A program made the position numbers and the translations under genes. Positions 9,586-19,403 of a stretch of DNA of 64,000 bases are shown piece after piece; within the stretch, counting starts at the first letter, position 1; each line of letters starts with the position of its first letter. The notes under the pieces are model-generated. The model made no database searches, had not been told where the DNA came from, and was given only the letters and a program-made list of their open reading frames with translations. Source of the DNA: Semisulcospira habei (Eukaryota; Mollusca; Gastropoda; Semisulcospiridae); contig BTPG01000001.1 of assembly GCA_036245525.1 (NCBI GenBank), forward strand, positions 220,431,820 to 220,495,819. The letters run 5' to 3'.

Positions 9586-10460
9586 AGTTTTGAAAATTGC
9601 GACCTTACGGCTCAGTGTGTCAGAAGGCCAGTGGGCATTTAGTGTGCATTGTGTTTGTGTTTATCACTACTGTGCATGTGATATAAATATTTAAAATTTT
9701 TATATCCCGTTATTTTTCCCTCCAGAGCCAACGCAAACCATGCCAAATTTGAAGCTGAAGAAAGTCATATAGCAAAACAAACACACAAAACAACAAGATG
9801 AAGCCACAGGTATAGTGCCAGAGGCAGATAACTTCATCTGACGTCATATCTGCGGAGGATTTTTTAACAATTTATTTATTTATTTATTTTTGTTGGGGAG
9901 GTGGGGGGGGGGGGATTTTCCTCTTGCTTTTGGGTGATGTTTGCATTTGGTCATAGGGTTCTCACTTTCCCGACATTAAAGTGGTTGTGCTTTTTTCTTT
10001 TCAAGTTGTGAAATGAAAATTCTGCGTGTTGTGTCTGTGTGTGTGGATTTAATTTTGGTGCCTTAACGTCGCAGGTTCATATTGCTGCTGTTTATCTGAT
10101 TCAGGCTCAGCCCTTTTGCGATATTTTGAAGATATTTTGAGGGTCTTTTATGTCACCAGAATCAAGTCAGACAAAGTTCACACAGATACGTCCACCCTTG
10201 ATGGAGCGGCCAGAAAACGTTTAACACTTAGGACTGCTACAAATGGCTCCCTCTCAGCCTCTGCAACTAGAGACATTGACACATCGACTCTTAATTGGTC
10301 GTTAACAGGTGGTCATTTATGGCTAGACGAGTGTTGGTGGCACTTCTGGAACGTGTTCATATAAATGTTGACCTCTTCACGCCCTGTGAAAGGGCCACCG
10401 GGATATAAAAAAATATACGAGTCTTATAAAGTACAAGCCTCAAGGGCACCCACATATTTT
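9586..10460. other. No recognisable feature
   Basis: AT-leaning sequence with a short TTTA repeat near 9870-9890, a G run at 9905-9914 and GTGTGT near 10036. No gene or repeat family recognised. Confidence 0.5.
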
Positions 10461-10528
10461 CGTACACTGGTCAGTAAAATGCTATCCGGCCTAATTTGGC
10501 TGGATCCCATTTTACTGACCAGTATACG
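10461..10528. mobile_element. Short hairpin, 68 bp
   Basis: CGTACACTGGTCAGTAAAAT faces ATTTTACTGACCAGTATACG, with an inner GCTATCCGGCC facing GGCTGGATCC. The only copy noticed. Confidence 0.55.
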
Positions 10529-10854
10529 GGACTCCCGCCCACTCCCTCCCAATTTCCCAGATACTAGACAGCTTCATTGACTTGTAAGCGGCCGTCAATG
10601 AGCGGTCCCAGTGGGTATTATATGCGCGTGTCCTTTGTTACCACGTCCCTGATAACCAAAGATAGATTGTCGCAAACAAATTGCAAATTGTTCCCTCCTC
10701 CATTTTGAAATTGTGGCGTGTGGTCCATACAAGTTCAGATAACATTAGATGGATCTACTATGCCGGAAGATGCTTTGTGGAATCTGTAGGAAGGTTTATT
10801 ATCTCCTGGCACGCCCACCAACGGTCATGTAGAAGATACGCCTTAGCTCCTTAA

Positions 10855-11070
10855 CTACCGGGGTCAACGTGAGCCTTACCCATCTGCAAGAGACATAAGT
10901 CCCCATGAGCCCCCGCAGTCGCGGGGGCTTATGACGATTTATGTCTTTTGTTAGTCCTGTGTTCTTTGTGGCCACGTTTGGTCCCATTTCATTTGTGTTC
11001 TTCACGCGAATATCGGTCAGTGTGCAGTGGTTTCAGACGCGAAATCCGCGTCCATTGGCAATCAATCGGG
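10855..11070. mobile_element. TTAA-B2 MITE, 216 bp, intact ends
   Basis: TTAA at 10851-10854 and 11071-11074. Left end CTACCGGGGTCAACGTGAG; core AAGAGACATAAGTCCCCATG facing an eroded CATGACGATTTATGTCTTTT. The flank TTAGTCCTGTGTTCTTTG is shared with the B2 copy at 7643. Confidence 0.7.
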
Positions 11071-11345
11071 TTAAATAAAAGGGGGTTAAAATTTCTCCTC
11101 AGTTCCTCGCTTGCGTGAAAATTGCCATCACCTTTGCATCAGTCTTCAAAATGAACTCTGAGAAATATTTACCTGGCCCACCCAGATCTGTCTTTGCCTG
11201 ATGGACTGGTCAGTGAACGTTTTACACTGCCCAGCGCAAGTAGCCACCTCCCTAACACTGCTCATCAGTCTTGGCCGATTCTTAGTGATCCAGACACTGA
11301 CACTAGATAGTTTCTCACTAGCCGTAAATGACTAATTAATGTCGC

Positions 11346-11453
11346 AGTTGGTCTGTGAGTATGGACTTTACGGCTCCTTTTGTGTGCTGGTCTGTGACTT
11401 TGGACTTTGCGGCTTCCGGCGGTAAGGTCCAAAATCACAGATTAGCATACGTG
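11346..11453. mobile_element. HP-A hairpin preceded by a half copy
   Basis: The complete copy is at 11383-11453 (GTGTGCTGGTCTGTGACTTT facing AAATCACAGATTAGCATACG). Just before it, 11346-11379, GTTGGTCTGTGAGTATGG and ACTTTACGGCTCC form a left arm alone, so arms occur here in tandem. Confidence 0.6.
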
Positions 11454-11673
11454 TGATGAGCGGTCAGAGGACAATTCGTGCACGGTGGGCATGTACTCTG
11501 TTCAGCTACAACAGTCGAGGATCTATATCTATTGCTGCATCCAGTTTGTATGCATGTTACATGGGCGGTTGTGGCTTTCGATCGTTGACAAAGATTTCAG
11601 AACAAAATATGTGTCCACTCTCGGTGAAGATGTTGCAGCTATACCCAATCCTCTACGCACCTATTATAGCATC

Positions 11674-11819
11674 GAAGTGGAGTGTTCATATGATATTATT
11701 TCTAGACAAACCGAGCGGCTGACACTTCTGCACCTGTTTGATCCATATGGGTCAAACAGCTGCAGAAGTGTCAGCCGCGAGGTCTGTCTAGAAATGATAG
11801 TATACGAATACTCCACTTT
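11674..11819. mobile_element. Long hairpin, 146 bp
   Basis: Left arm GAAGTGGAGTGTTCATATG, TTTCTAGACAAACC, GCGGCTGACACTTCTGCA; right arm TGCAGAAGTGTCAGCCGC, GGTCTGTCTAGAAATG, ATACTCCACTT. The centre CTGTTTGATCCATATGGGTC is itself palindromic. The 125-codon open frame across it is an artefact of the palindrome. Confidence 0.65.
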
Positions 11820-12019
11820 AAAGTTTTATAGAACCTTTCAGAACTGTCGAATAGCGATGTAGCTTGAAGCCATCTTTTGAACAGGAGCGACGCATTTATT
11901 TTCGTAAATAGTACACAATAACTCCCAATCGACAGTTGAATCATTGGTAACGTACAGTCATAACAAAACAAACTCGACGAACTCTATGCGAATGTACAAC
12001 ATACTTAACATTTTCGAAC

Positions 12020-12422
12020 ATGCAGCATGATGTGCTTTACTGAGGTCTGGCTACATAGCAACATAAAAGATGATAGTGTTGCAATTGATTAGTTTTCTAC
12101 ATTCAGATGTGACAGACATAAAGATTCAGGGAAAAAGAAGGGGGTGGTCTTTGTGTGTACGTAAACAAGAAGTGGTGTAATCCGAACAACATGTCGCTGA
12201 CGTACATATTCTGTTCGCCAGACGTTGAAATCACGCCCGTATTACCTTTCACGGGAATTTTCACACGTTTTAGTAACGAATGTCTACGTACCACCATCAG
12301 CTAACGAGAAAGATGCCGCCGAGATCATCGCTAACCCTCTGCATGATCTTGACATTCGCGCGCCCGATGCGTTCATGTGTGTCACGGGTGACGTCAATCA
12401 CTGTAATCTAAAGAACGTTCTG
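12020..12422 (+). pseudogene. Rex1/CR1-like LINE copy 1, endonuclease 5' half (split)
   Basis: Conceptual translation, with frame changes and an in-frame stop, gives CFTEVWLHSNI (TEVWL is the endonuclease motif with the catalytic Glu), GGGLCVYVNKKWCNP, then TNVYVPPSANEKDAAEII and VTGDVNHCNLKN, which is the GDxNH motif of APE-type endonucleases. It ends at 12422 inside that domain. The sequence resumes at 16934, so a 4.5-kb insertion splits the gene. Copy 2, at 29868-32464 on the other strand, shows the unbroken order. The start is approximate. Confidence 0.75.
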
Positions 12423-12745
12423 TACACAAACCAAGGGGAATTACTCAGCGCTGGACAGACAAACAGTTAGATACCCTGCCCCCGCCTATCAGGCACCCAA
12501 TCGCCAGCCGACAGAAAAAAATACGCAGCTATAGAACCAGACGATCATCTACATCCCTAAAAAGGATGCCTCAGGTCCAGCCTTTAACCCACGTCTTTAT
12601 CTGGACTTAGGAATTAGGCAGGAGAAACACACACATACAAACAAGAAGGTGCACTACTCAAATGTGGTCGGGTAAATACCCCCGATTTCCCACAGTAGAT
12701 GCACAAGACAATCTCTCTCTTGGCTTGACTTCGCGAACGAAGATT

Positions 12746-14440
12746 TTATAGGAGTTGCCCACGACGTCTGCAGGCTTGTTCGTGGCTGCGGAGGCCAATC
12801 CGAGACAGGCAGGTTCGACCGCAGTGGCTGCAGGGGAAGGTATGGCCAGGGTTCTGAGCTGCGGCATCTCTGTTTTTTCTCCTGAGCCGCTTGTCCTTAA
12901 GGCTAGCTCTGTGAGAGTCCTCAAAGGAGACAGCTGCCTTGTAAATGGTGGAGCGCCAGGTGTCACGGTCCGCAGCAAGCGAAGACCACTGGTGGTGGTC
13001 GATTTGGCAGGCACTAAGTGACTTCTTGAGACAGTCTTTGTATCTCTTCTTTGGTGCCCCTCTGTCACGGTGTCCAGTAGCAAGCTCGCCGAACAGGGTG
13101 ATCTTTGGTAGGCGATGATCCTCCATCCTGGAGACATGCCCCGCCCAGCGGAGCTGTGTCCGCAGCAGCAAAGCCTCGATGCTCGCAGCTTCAGCCTGTT
13201 CAAGGACCTCGACGTTGGTGACATAGTCACTCCAGTGAATGCCCAGGATGGTACGCAGGTTGCGCTGGTGGAAGCGTTCGAGGAGTCGTAGTTGGCTGCG
13301 GTAGAGGGCCCAGGACTCGGAACCATACAGCAGGGTGGTGAGGACCACAGCTCTGTACACGCTGATCTTGGTGCCTGTTTTCAGCTGTTGATTGTGCCAC
13401 ACCCGCTTGAAAAGTCGCCCGAAAGCGCTGTTCGCTTTTGCCAGCCTGCTGTCAAGCTCCTTGTCCAGCTTGGCGTCCGACGTGATAATGCAGCCAAGGT
13501 AAGTAAACTGGTGCACTGACTTTAGTTCAGACTCGCCAATGGTGATGTGAGGAGGGCGATACACTGTCTTGGGTGCCGGCTGATGGAGGACCTCTGTCTT
13601 TTTCAGACTGACCTCGAGTCCAAAGAGCTGGGCAGCATCTGCGAAGCAAGACGTGATGCGCTGCAGGGCTCTCTCTGTGTGTGCAACGAGGGCAGCATCA
13701 TCAGCAAAAAGCAGCTCACGAATCAGTTGGTCTAGGGTTTTCGTGTGGGCCTGCAGTCGTCTGAGGTTGAAAAGGCTGCCATCGAGACGATACCTGATGT
13801 ACACTGCATCGTCATCATCGAGGTCCACTGTGGCCTGCTTCAACATCATGCTAAAAAAGATGGTGAAGAGGGTTGGTGCCAGCACGCAGCCCTGCTTTAC
13901 GCCGTTGAGAATAGGGAATGGTTCTGAGAGGTCATTGTTGAGTCTGACCTGGCCTTGCTGGTCCTCGTGTAGCTGGACAATCATGTTGAGGAACTTTGGG
14001 GGACAGCCAAATTGCTCCAGGATCTGCCACATGCCTTGCCTGCTCACAGTGTCGAACGCTTTTGTTAGGTCGACAAATGTTACGTACAGCCCTTTGTTCT
14101 GCTCGCGGCACTTCTCCTGTAGCTGTCTCAGCACAAAGACCATATCGGTGGTGCTCCTGTTTGCTCTGAAGCCACACTGGCCCTCTGGGAGTTGGTCTTC
14201 AGCGATGGCAGGTACCAGCCGATTCAGGAGCAGCCTTGCAAGGATTTTCCCAGCAATGGACAGCAGGGTAATTCCCCGATAGTTGGAACAGTCAGACTTC
14301 TCGCCTTTGTTCTTGTACAGGGTGATAACGACTGCATCACGGAGATCTTTTGGTAGTGTTCCTTCCTCCCAGCAGCAGAGAAAGAGGTCATGGAGCTTGT
14401 TGTGCAGTGCTGTGCCTCCATGTTTCCAGACCTCTGGCCT
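12746..14440 (-). CDS. RTE LINE reverse transcriptase and C-terminal zinc finger (frameshifted from endonuclease part)
   Basis: The frame is open from about 14440 to the stop at 12746; the first Met is at 14143. Counting from that Met: VTFVDLTKAFDTV (residues 21-33, first catalytic Asp), GVKQGCVLAPTLF (81-93), and ELLFADDAALV (143-153, the FADD catalytic pair). After the thumb come RWAGHVSRMEDHRLPK and APKKRYKDCLKKSL, typical of RTE RT C-termini, and finally a CxxC...HxxxxC zinc finger starting CSHCGRTC at about residue 438. It copies LINE RNA at a nicked target. Upstream of 14143 the same frame carries the RT fingers motifs. It is separated from the endonuclease part only by the frameshift near 14445. 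Confidence 0.9.
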   Translation of the reverse strand, partial: RPEVWKHGGTALHNKLHDLFLCCWEEGTLPKDLRDAVVITLYKNKGEKSDCSNYRGITLLSIAGKILARLLLNRLVPAIAEDQLPEGQCGFRANRSTTDMVFVLRQLQEKCREQNKGLYVTFVDLTKAFDTVSRQGMWQILEQFGCPPKFLNMIVQLHEDQQGQVRLNNDLSEPFPILNGVKQGCVLAPTLFTIFFSMMLKQATVDLDDDDAVYIRYRLDGSLFNLRRLQAHTKTLDQLIRELLFADDAALVAHTERALQRITSCFADAAQLFGLEVSLKKTEVLHQPAPKTVYRPPHITIGESELKSVHQFTYLGCIITSDAKLDKELDSRLAKANSAFGRLFKRVWHNQQLKTGTKISVYRAVVLTTLLYGSESWALYRSQLRLLERFHQRNLRTILGIHWSDYVTNVEVLEQAEAASIEALLLRTQLRWAGHVSRMEDHRLPKITLFGELATGHRDRGAPKKRYKDCLKKSLSACQIDHHQWSSLAADRDTWRSTIYKAAVSFEDSHRASLKDKRLRRKNRDAAAQNPGHTFPCSHCGRTCLSRIGLRSHEQACRRRGQLL

Positions 14441-15957
14441 GCTGCTTTGCCACTCTTGAGCTGGTGGATGGCTGTGAGGGTCTCTTCAGCGGTGGGCGGT
14501 TTGTCCAATTCAATCTTTACTGGGAGGTGTGGGATTTGTAGGACGACTGCTTCTTGAACAGTGCGCTCAGCGCTGAAGAGGCTCTGAAAGTATTCCGACC
14601 AGCGGTTCAAGATGGAGGTATTATCTGTGAGGAGTGCCTGGCCATTCGCGCTTCGCAGGGGACTTTGTACCAGGTGCCTGGGGCCATACACTGCTTTCAG
14701 TGCTTCGTAGAAGCCCCTGTAGTCACCATTGTCAGCACAAAGCTGGGTCCTCTGTGCAAGTCTGGTCCACCACTCATTCTGGAGATCTCTGAGCTTGCGC
14801 TGGAGACTGCTGCAGACGAGGCGGAAGGCAGACTTCTTCACAGGGCAGGAAGGCTGGGCTAGGTGGGCCTGATGGGCGGCTCTTTTATTTGCTAGGTGTT
14901 CCTGGATCTCTACATCGTTTTCGTCAAACCAGTCTTTGTTCTTCTTTCTGGCGAAACCCAAGACTTCTGCAGAGGATTTTGCAATAGCAGTTTTCAGTTG
15001 TTCCCAAAGTGTTTCAGGGGAGGAGTCTACTGGGTCCGCTGTGTCTTTGAGCCTGCGCTGTAAATCTGTCTGAAAGGCAGCTTTCACATCGTCACGCTGA
15101 AGGCTGGCAACATCAAGCTTTTTCTTGGGGGGCCCCCATTTCTTGGGTTTTGGCTTGAAGTGGAGCCTGAGTTTGCAGCGGACAAGGCGGTGGTCAGTGT
15201 GGCACTCTGCGCTGGGCATCACTCTGGTGAGGAGGACGTCACTGCGGTCCCTCTGACGCACTAGGACATAGTCGATAAGGTGCCAGTGTTTGGAGCGAGG
15301 ATGCATCCAGGTGGTCTTTCGACTGTCCTTTTGCTGAAAAGTAGTATTGGTGATGACCAGTTGCTGCTCCGCACAGAACTCCAACAGTAGGCGGCCATTG
15401 TCATTGCAGTTCCCCACGCCATGCTTGCCGAGGACTCCTTTCCAGGCTTCAGAGTCCTGGCCCACTCTGGCGTTGAAGTCGCCAAGGATGATGACTTTGT
15501 CGTCTGCAGGGGTACTCTGTAGGAGGCTGCGCAGGTCAGTGTAAAACTTGTCCTTTTCAGCAGGCTCTGCCAGGAGGGTTGGGGAGTACACACTGAGAAG
15601 GGTGACGTGCTGCTGGTGTCTCAGTGGGAGGCGCATGGACATGATGCGGTCTGAGTGGCCCGTTGGTAGGTTTTCCAGCTTAGTCGCAATGGATGTCTTG
15701 ACCATGAAACCCACGCCTGAAAGCCGTCTTTCTGATGCAGGCCTGCCTGACCAGTAGAGGGTGTACCCAGCACCAAGTTCTTGGAGGCTGCCTTCGTCCG
15801 GAAGGCGTACTTCGCTGAGCGCGGCGATGTCGATGTTTAACCTCCGCAATTCATGGGCAATGAGGGCGGAGCGACGTTCAGGGCGTCCGCTGTCTGCTTT
15901 GTCGAGCATGGTTCGGACGTTCCAGCATGCTACGTTGAGTCCGGTCGTGGTCGTCAT
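14224..15957 (-). CDS. RTE LINE APE-type endonuclease and linker (frame lost near 14445)
   Basis: 577 codons from ATG at 15957. LNVACWNVRTM (residues 7-17), SEVRLP with the catalytic Glu at 49, VYSP (123-126), GDFNARVG (159-166), IDYVL (228-232) and TDHRLV (254-259) are in order the catalytic and structural motifs of an apurinic-type endonuclease, which nicks target DNA to prime reverse transcription. The linker and start of the RT fingers follow. After HQLKSGKAAGQ the expected PDG-P segment is missing and the frame slips; the last 75 or so codons (14224-14445) are out-of-frame reading of the RT fingers. The small deletion there is the only clear break in the element. This start is chosen because it precedes the first endonuclease motif by only a few residues. 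Confidence 0.9.
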   Translation of the reverse strand: MTTTTGLNVACWNVRTMLDKADSGRPERRSALIAHELRRLNIDIAALSEVRLPDEGSLQELGAGYTLYWSGRPASERRLSGVGFMVKTSIATKLENLPTGHSDRIMSMRLPLRHQQHVTLLSVYSPTLLAEPAEKDKFYTDLRSLLQSTPADDKVIILGDFNARVGQDSEAWKGVLGKHGVGNCNDNGRLLLEFCAEQQLVITNTTFQQKDSRKTTWMHPRSKHWHLIDYVLVRQRDRSDVLLTRVMPSAECHTDHRLVRCKLRLHFKPKPKKWGPPKKKLDVASLQRDDVKAAFQTDLQRRLKDTADPVDSSPETLWEQLKTAIAKSSAEVLGFARKKNKDWFDENDVEIQEHLANKRAAHQAHLAQPSCPVKKSAFRLVCSSLQRKLRDLQNEWWTRLAQRTQLCADNGDYRGFYEALKAVYGPRHLVQSPLRSANGQALLTDNTSILNRWSEYFQSLFSAERTVQEAVVLQIPHLPVKIELDKPPTAEETLTAIHQLKSGKAAGQRSGNMEAQHCTTSSMTSFSAAGRKEHYQKISVMQSLSPCTRTKARSLTVPTIGELPCCPLLGKSLQGCS

Positions 15958-16037
15958 GAGAGTGGATCCGTTATTCTTTCTTGTTTTTTGACCGCAGGAG
16001 AAGATGCCCGTTGACCGCGGCTAGCCAACAAGACAAT

Positions 16038-16573
16038 ACACAACAACGTAACTATACAAGTTTTGCCTCGAGTTATAGAATACTCACAAACCAGATAGGT
16101 GAGGCTAGCGCTGGTAGAATTGTACACAAACCAAGGGGAATTACTCAGCGCTGGACAGACAAACAGTTAGATCCCCTGCCCCCGCCTATCAGGCACCCAA
16201 TCGCCAGCCCACAGAAAAATACGCAGGTATAGAACCAGACGATCATATACATCCTTTAAAATGATCTATCAGGTCAAGCCTATAACCCAGGTCTTTTTCT
16301 GGAACTTAGGAAGTAGGCAGGAGAAACACATATACACAAACAAGAAGGTGCACTACTAAATGTGATCGGGTAAATAACCCGATTTCCCACAGTAGATGCA
16401 CAAGACAATACTCAACATTGTAACGATACAAGTTTTGGTTCGAGTTATAGAATACTCACAAACAAGATAGGTGAGGCTAGCGCTGGTAGAATTGTACACA
16501 AACCAAGGGAAATTACTCAGCGCTTGACAGACAGTTAGATCCCCTGCCCCCGCCTATCAGGCACCCAAGGTAA
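16038..16573 (+). repeat. 375-bp tandem units of the cassette
   Basis: The end of unit 1, the whole of unit 2 and the start of unit 3. CTCACAAACCAGATAGGTG at 16085 and CTCACAAACAAGATAGGTG at 16461, and TACACAAACCAAGG at 16124 and 16499, give the period of about 375. Unit 3 stops at GCACCCAA, where the orientation flips. Confidence 0.8.
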
Positions 16574-16933
16574 CTCGAGGCAAAAGTTGTATCGTTACAT
16601 TGTTGTGTATTGTCGTGCGCATCTACTGTGGGAAATCAGGTTATTTACCCGACCACATTTAATAGTGCACCTTCTTGTTTGTGTAGGTGTTTCTCCTGCC
16701 TACTTCCTAAGTTCCAGAAAAAGACATGGGTTATAGGCTAGACCTGATGCATCCTTTTTAGGGATGTAGATGATCGTCTGGTTCTATACCTGCGTATTTT
16801 TCTGTGGGCTGGCGATTGGGTGCCTAATAGGCGGGGGGAAGGGATCTAACTGTTTGTCTGTCCAGCGCTGATTAATTCCCCTTGGTTTGTGTACAATTCC
16901 ACCAGCGCTAGCCTCACCTATCTGGTTTGTGAG
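16574..16933 (-). repeat. Inverted copy of the 375-bp unit
   Basis: Reverse complement of nearly a whole unit: it begins GTAACTCGAGGCAAAAG, passes through the complement of the TAGATGCACAAGACAAT region, and ends TAGCCTCACCTATCTGG then TTTGTGAG at the target duplication. It makes the cassette fold back on its left arm at 12423-12712. Confidence 0.8.
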
Positions 16934-19403
16934 TAAAGAACGTTCTGCCAGGGTTCCACCAACAAGTGACGTGTACAACACGAGGGGACCGAACTCTTGA
17001 CGTGTTCTGGTGTAATGTCAGAGATTCGTACGTCGCTTTTCCGATGCCGCCTCTAGGACGATCTGATCATAACTTGGTTAAACTCGTGCCACGGTACACA
17101 CCACGCGTACAACGCGAGCCGCCGGTTACCAGGACAGTAGAGAAGTGGTCCACAGCAGCTAAAGATGCCTTGAAAGGTTGCTTTGACTGCACCGAGTGGA
17201 ATGTTTTTTACGGACACTACAAGCGACGTTACCGAACAGTTTGCAACTACATAAATTTCTGCGTAGACAGTATTGTGCCTAACAAAAAACTGTTAAAATC
17301 TATTCCAACAACAAACCTTGGGTCACGAAGCACATCAAGGAGGTCTTAAACAGAAAGAAGAAAGTTTTTGAAGACAAGAACAAAAAACAATTACGGAAAG
17401 TACAAAAAGAACTGAAAAGGGAGCTTAGAAAGGGGAAGGGAGAATATAGAAAAAAAAAGATAGAAAAACAGTTTCAGACGGGTAACATGAAACGGGTTTG
17501 GGAGGGTATGAATCTGATGGGTGGGAACAAGAAGCAAAAAGCTGTTCCGGTATTGAGCAAAACTACGGACTATGCCAACGACTTAAATAAGTTATATGCA
17601 AGATTTGACTGCCATGATTTTGAGCATGAAAGGGAACAGGTCAAGGAAATGCTAGTTAGTGGACCTAAACACATGCAAAGTGAAGTGATTGTGGTGACTG
17701 AGGAGGTGGTGCTTAGAGTACTTAAAAATACCAACTCAAACAAAACGTCTGGGCCAAATGGTGTTAGAATGTGTTAAAATTATGCGCTGAACAACCGTAC
17801 AGAATTCGTTGATGATGTATTTTTAATATGTCACTTACCCAGTGTGTCGTCCCTGTTCGCGGAAGACCTCTTGTATTATCCCCGTGCCAAAAAAGCAAAC
17901 TGTATCTGTCATGACTGATTTAAGACTAGTTGCTCTTACCCCATGAGTCATGAAGGTTTTTGAGAGGGCTGTTCTTTTACATTTTCAAATACAGGTTTAT
18001 GATTTTATGGACCCATTTCAGTTTGCTTTCAGAAGGCACAAAAGCGTTGATGGTGCCATTTTGCATGTTGTAAACAACATCTAGACGCATTTAGAAAAAC
18101 CAGGAGCCTCCACTCCACTGATGTTCTATGATTTTTCATCTGCTTTTAACACCATTCAACCACATCCTCGCTTACAAACTAGTTCACATGAACATAAATG
18201 CCGCTACCATTCTTAGGGTTTTGGACTATCCCACTAATCGTCCACACTATGTCAGAATTAGTTCGGATCAAATCTCAGATGTACTTTTTACCGACACCGG
18301 TGCACCACAGGGGACTGTCCTGTCGCCTTTTTTTTGTTTTATTTCTACACAGAAGACTGTAGAGCCACTCATGACGGCTGTGTCATGGACAAATACGCTG
18401 ACGACACGGCACTGACAGGACAGATTTCGAATGAGGACGACAGACACTATCGACAAGAGATCGACGACTTTGTAGAGTGGTGCGATAGAAACTATCTTGA
18501 CTTACATGTTCTACTCGGCGTTAAACCCAAATAACTAACTAACTAACTTGAATTACGTGTTAGCAAGACAAGAGAGATGATCATAGATTTCAGGAAAAAC
18601 AAACATCATCCCGATCCTGTTTGTCATCGGGAACAGAAGTTGAGCGTGTAGAGTCCTACAAGTATTTAGGTGTTCTTTTTGACAACGAGCTCAACTGGAA
18701 ACAAAACACAGAGGCTATTGTGAAAAAAATCGCATAACCGTCTTTACTGTTTGACAAAACTCAGATCATTTAATGTAAGCACTCATCAGTTTTACTGCTC
18801 CAGTATTGTTAGCGTTCTAACTTTTGGACTGACGTGCTGGGGTAGAAATTGATGTATTAAGAGATCAAGATCGTCTTAACAAAGTAATCAGGAAAGCGGG
18901 CGGGCTGATTGGTAGAGCACAAGATACTTTGGACACACTGTACAATAGACGGACTACAAACAAACTGGCTGACATTCTTGATGACAAAACACACCCACGT
19001 AGATAATTTATGAATTTGACAGCAGACGTATCGAACGAAGTGGCAGACTTCGAGTACCCAAATGTAGCACATCACGTTATGCCAACTCTTTTGTCCCTCA
19101 GGCTGTTACCCTTTTCAACAGTAATATCAGTAGACAGTGTCTGTCAACATTCTTTAGTTGTTTAGTACTAGCCCATTCAGTTGTTCACTGCAACATTGCT
19201 GACACCAGAAGCACAGGTGGCATAAACCATAAGTGTTTCTGATGCCAGGAGTGTTACAAAGGTAACAGTACGTCTGTAACAGTTCATCTCTTTAACTGCG
19301 AGTTATAGGTTATTTAATTAATTGAATGAGTGAATGGTGATATCATGTGTATGTGTCGTATGGGCAGACAGTGAATTTCCTCATGAGCGATTAATAAAGT
19401 ATT
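16934..19403 (+). pseudogene. Rex1/CR1-like LINE copy 1, rest of endonuclease, RT and 3' end
   Basis: Continues the gene broken at 12422: FHQQVTCTTRGDRTLD and LGRSDHNLVKL (SDH, the last endonuclease catalytic box), a Lys-rich linker, then RT blocks including NTNSNKTSGPNGV, MFYDFSSAFNTIQ (18121-18160), TGAPQGTVLSPF (18296-18331) and DKYADDTAL with the catalytic YADD at 18394-18405, then KYLGVLFDNELNWK. Many frameshifts and stops (for instance ILHVVNNI followed by a stop) show it is dead. The 3' untranslated part ends ATTAATAAAGTATTATTG and runs into a TATTG repeat, the usual simple-repeat tail of this LINE group. Confidence 0.82.
18511..18546 (+). mobile_element. 36-bp SINE 3' tail inserted in the LINE RT
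   Basis: CGGCGTTAAACCCAAATAAC followed by TAAC repeats sits between two near-identical 15-base sequences, CTTGACTTACATGTT (18496-18510) and CTTGAATTACGTGTT (18547-18561). LINE copy 2 has no such insert. It is a severely 5'-truncated SINE insertion with its target duplication. Confidence 0.75.

Larger units (their letters stand above)
12713..16027 (-). mobile_element. RTE-type non-LTR retrotransposon, apparently full length, 3.3 kb
   Basis: Bounded by the 10-base target duplication ACAAGACAAT (12703-12712 and 16028-16037). On the minus strand there is a 70-base leader (16027-15958), one long protein split by a frameshift near 14445 (endonuclease part, then RT part), and a very short 3' end at 12745-12713 ending in AG dinucleotides. 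Size, single-ORF layout and protein motifs fit the RTE superfamily (CFDP2/BovB-like endonuclease plus RT). It inserted into the 375-bp-unit cassette, so it is younger than the cassette. Confidence 0.88.
12423..16933. mobile_element. Inserted cassette of 375-bp units in direct and inverted order, itself carrying an RTE LINE
   Basis: Flanked by a 14-base direct repeat TAAAGAACGTTCTG (12409-12422 and 16934-16947), whose centre AGAACGTTCT is a palindrome. Without the LINE at 12713-16027 it is about 1.19 kb: a unit starting TACACAAACCAAGG (12423-12712 plus 16038-16123), a second unit (16124-16498), a third cut short (16499-16573), then an inverted, circularly permuted unit (16574-16933). The left end begins TACACAAACCAAG and the right end, read inward, CTCACAAACCAGA. 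Long inverted arms made of tandem units recall foldback elements or Penelope-like arrangements, but no enzyme gene is present and I cannot assign a class. Confidence 0.75.

Noticed and set aside
11485..11862. 125-codon plus-strand frame
   Set aside because: Crosses the 146-bp palindrome at 11674-11819 and has no motif.
12658..13326. 222-codon minus-strand frame and long plus-strand frames (for example 13653-14282) over the RTE LINE
   Set aside because: They overlap the RT coding frame, which alone carries catalytic motifs; the others are shadows of a GC-rich coding region.
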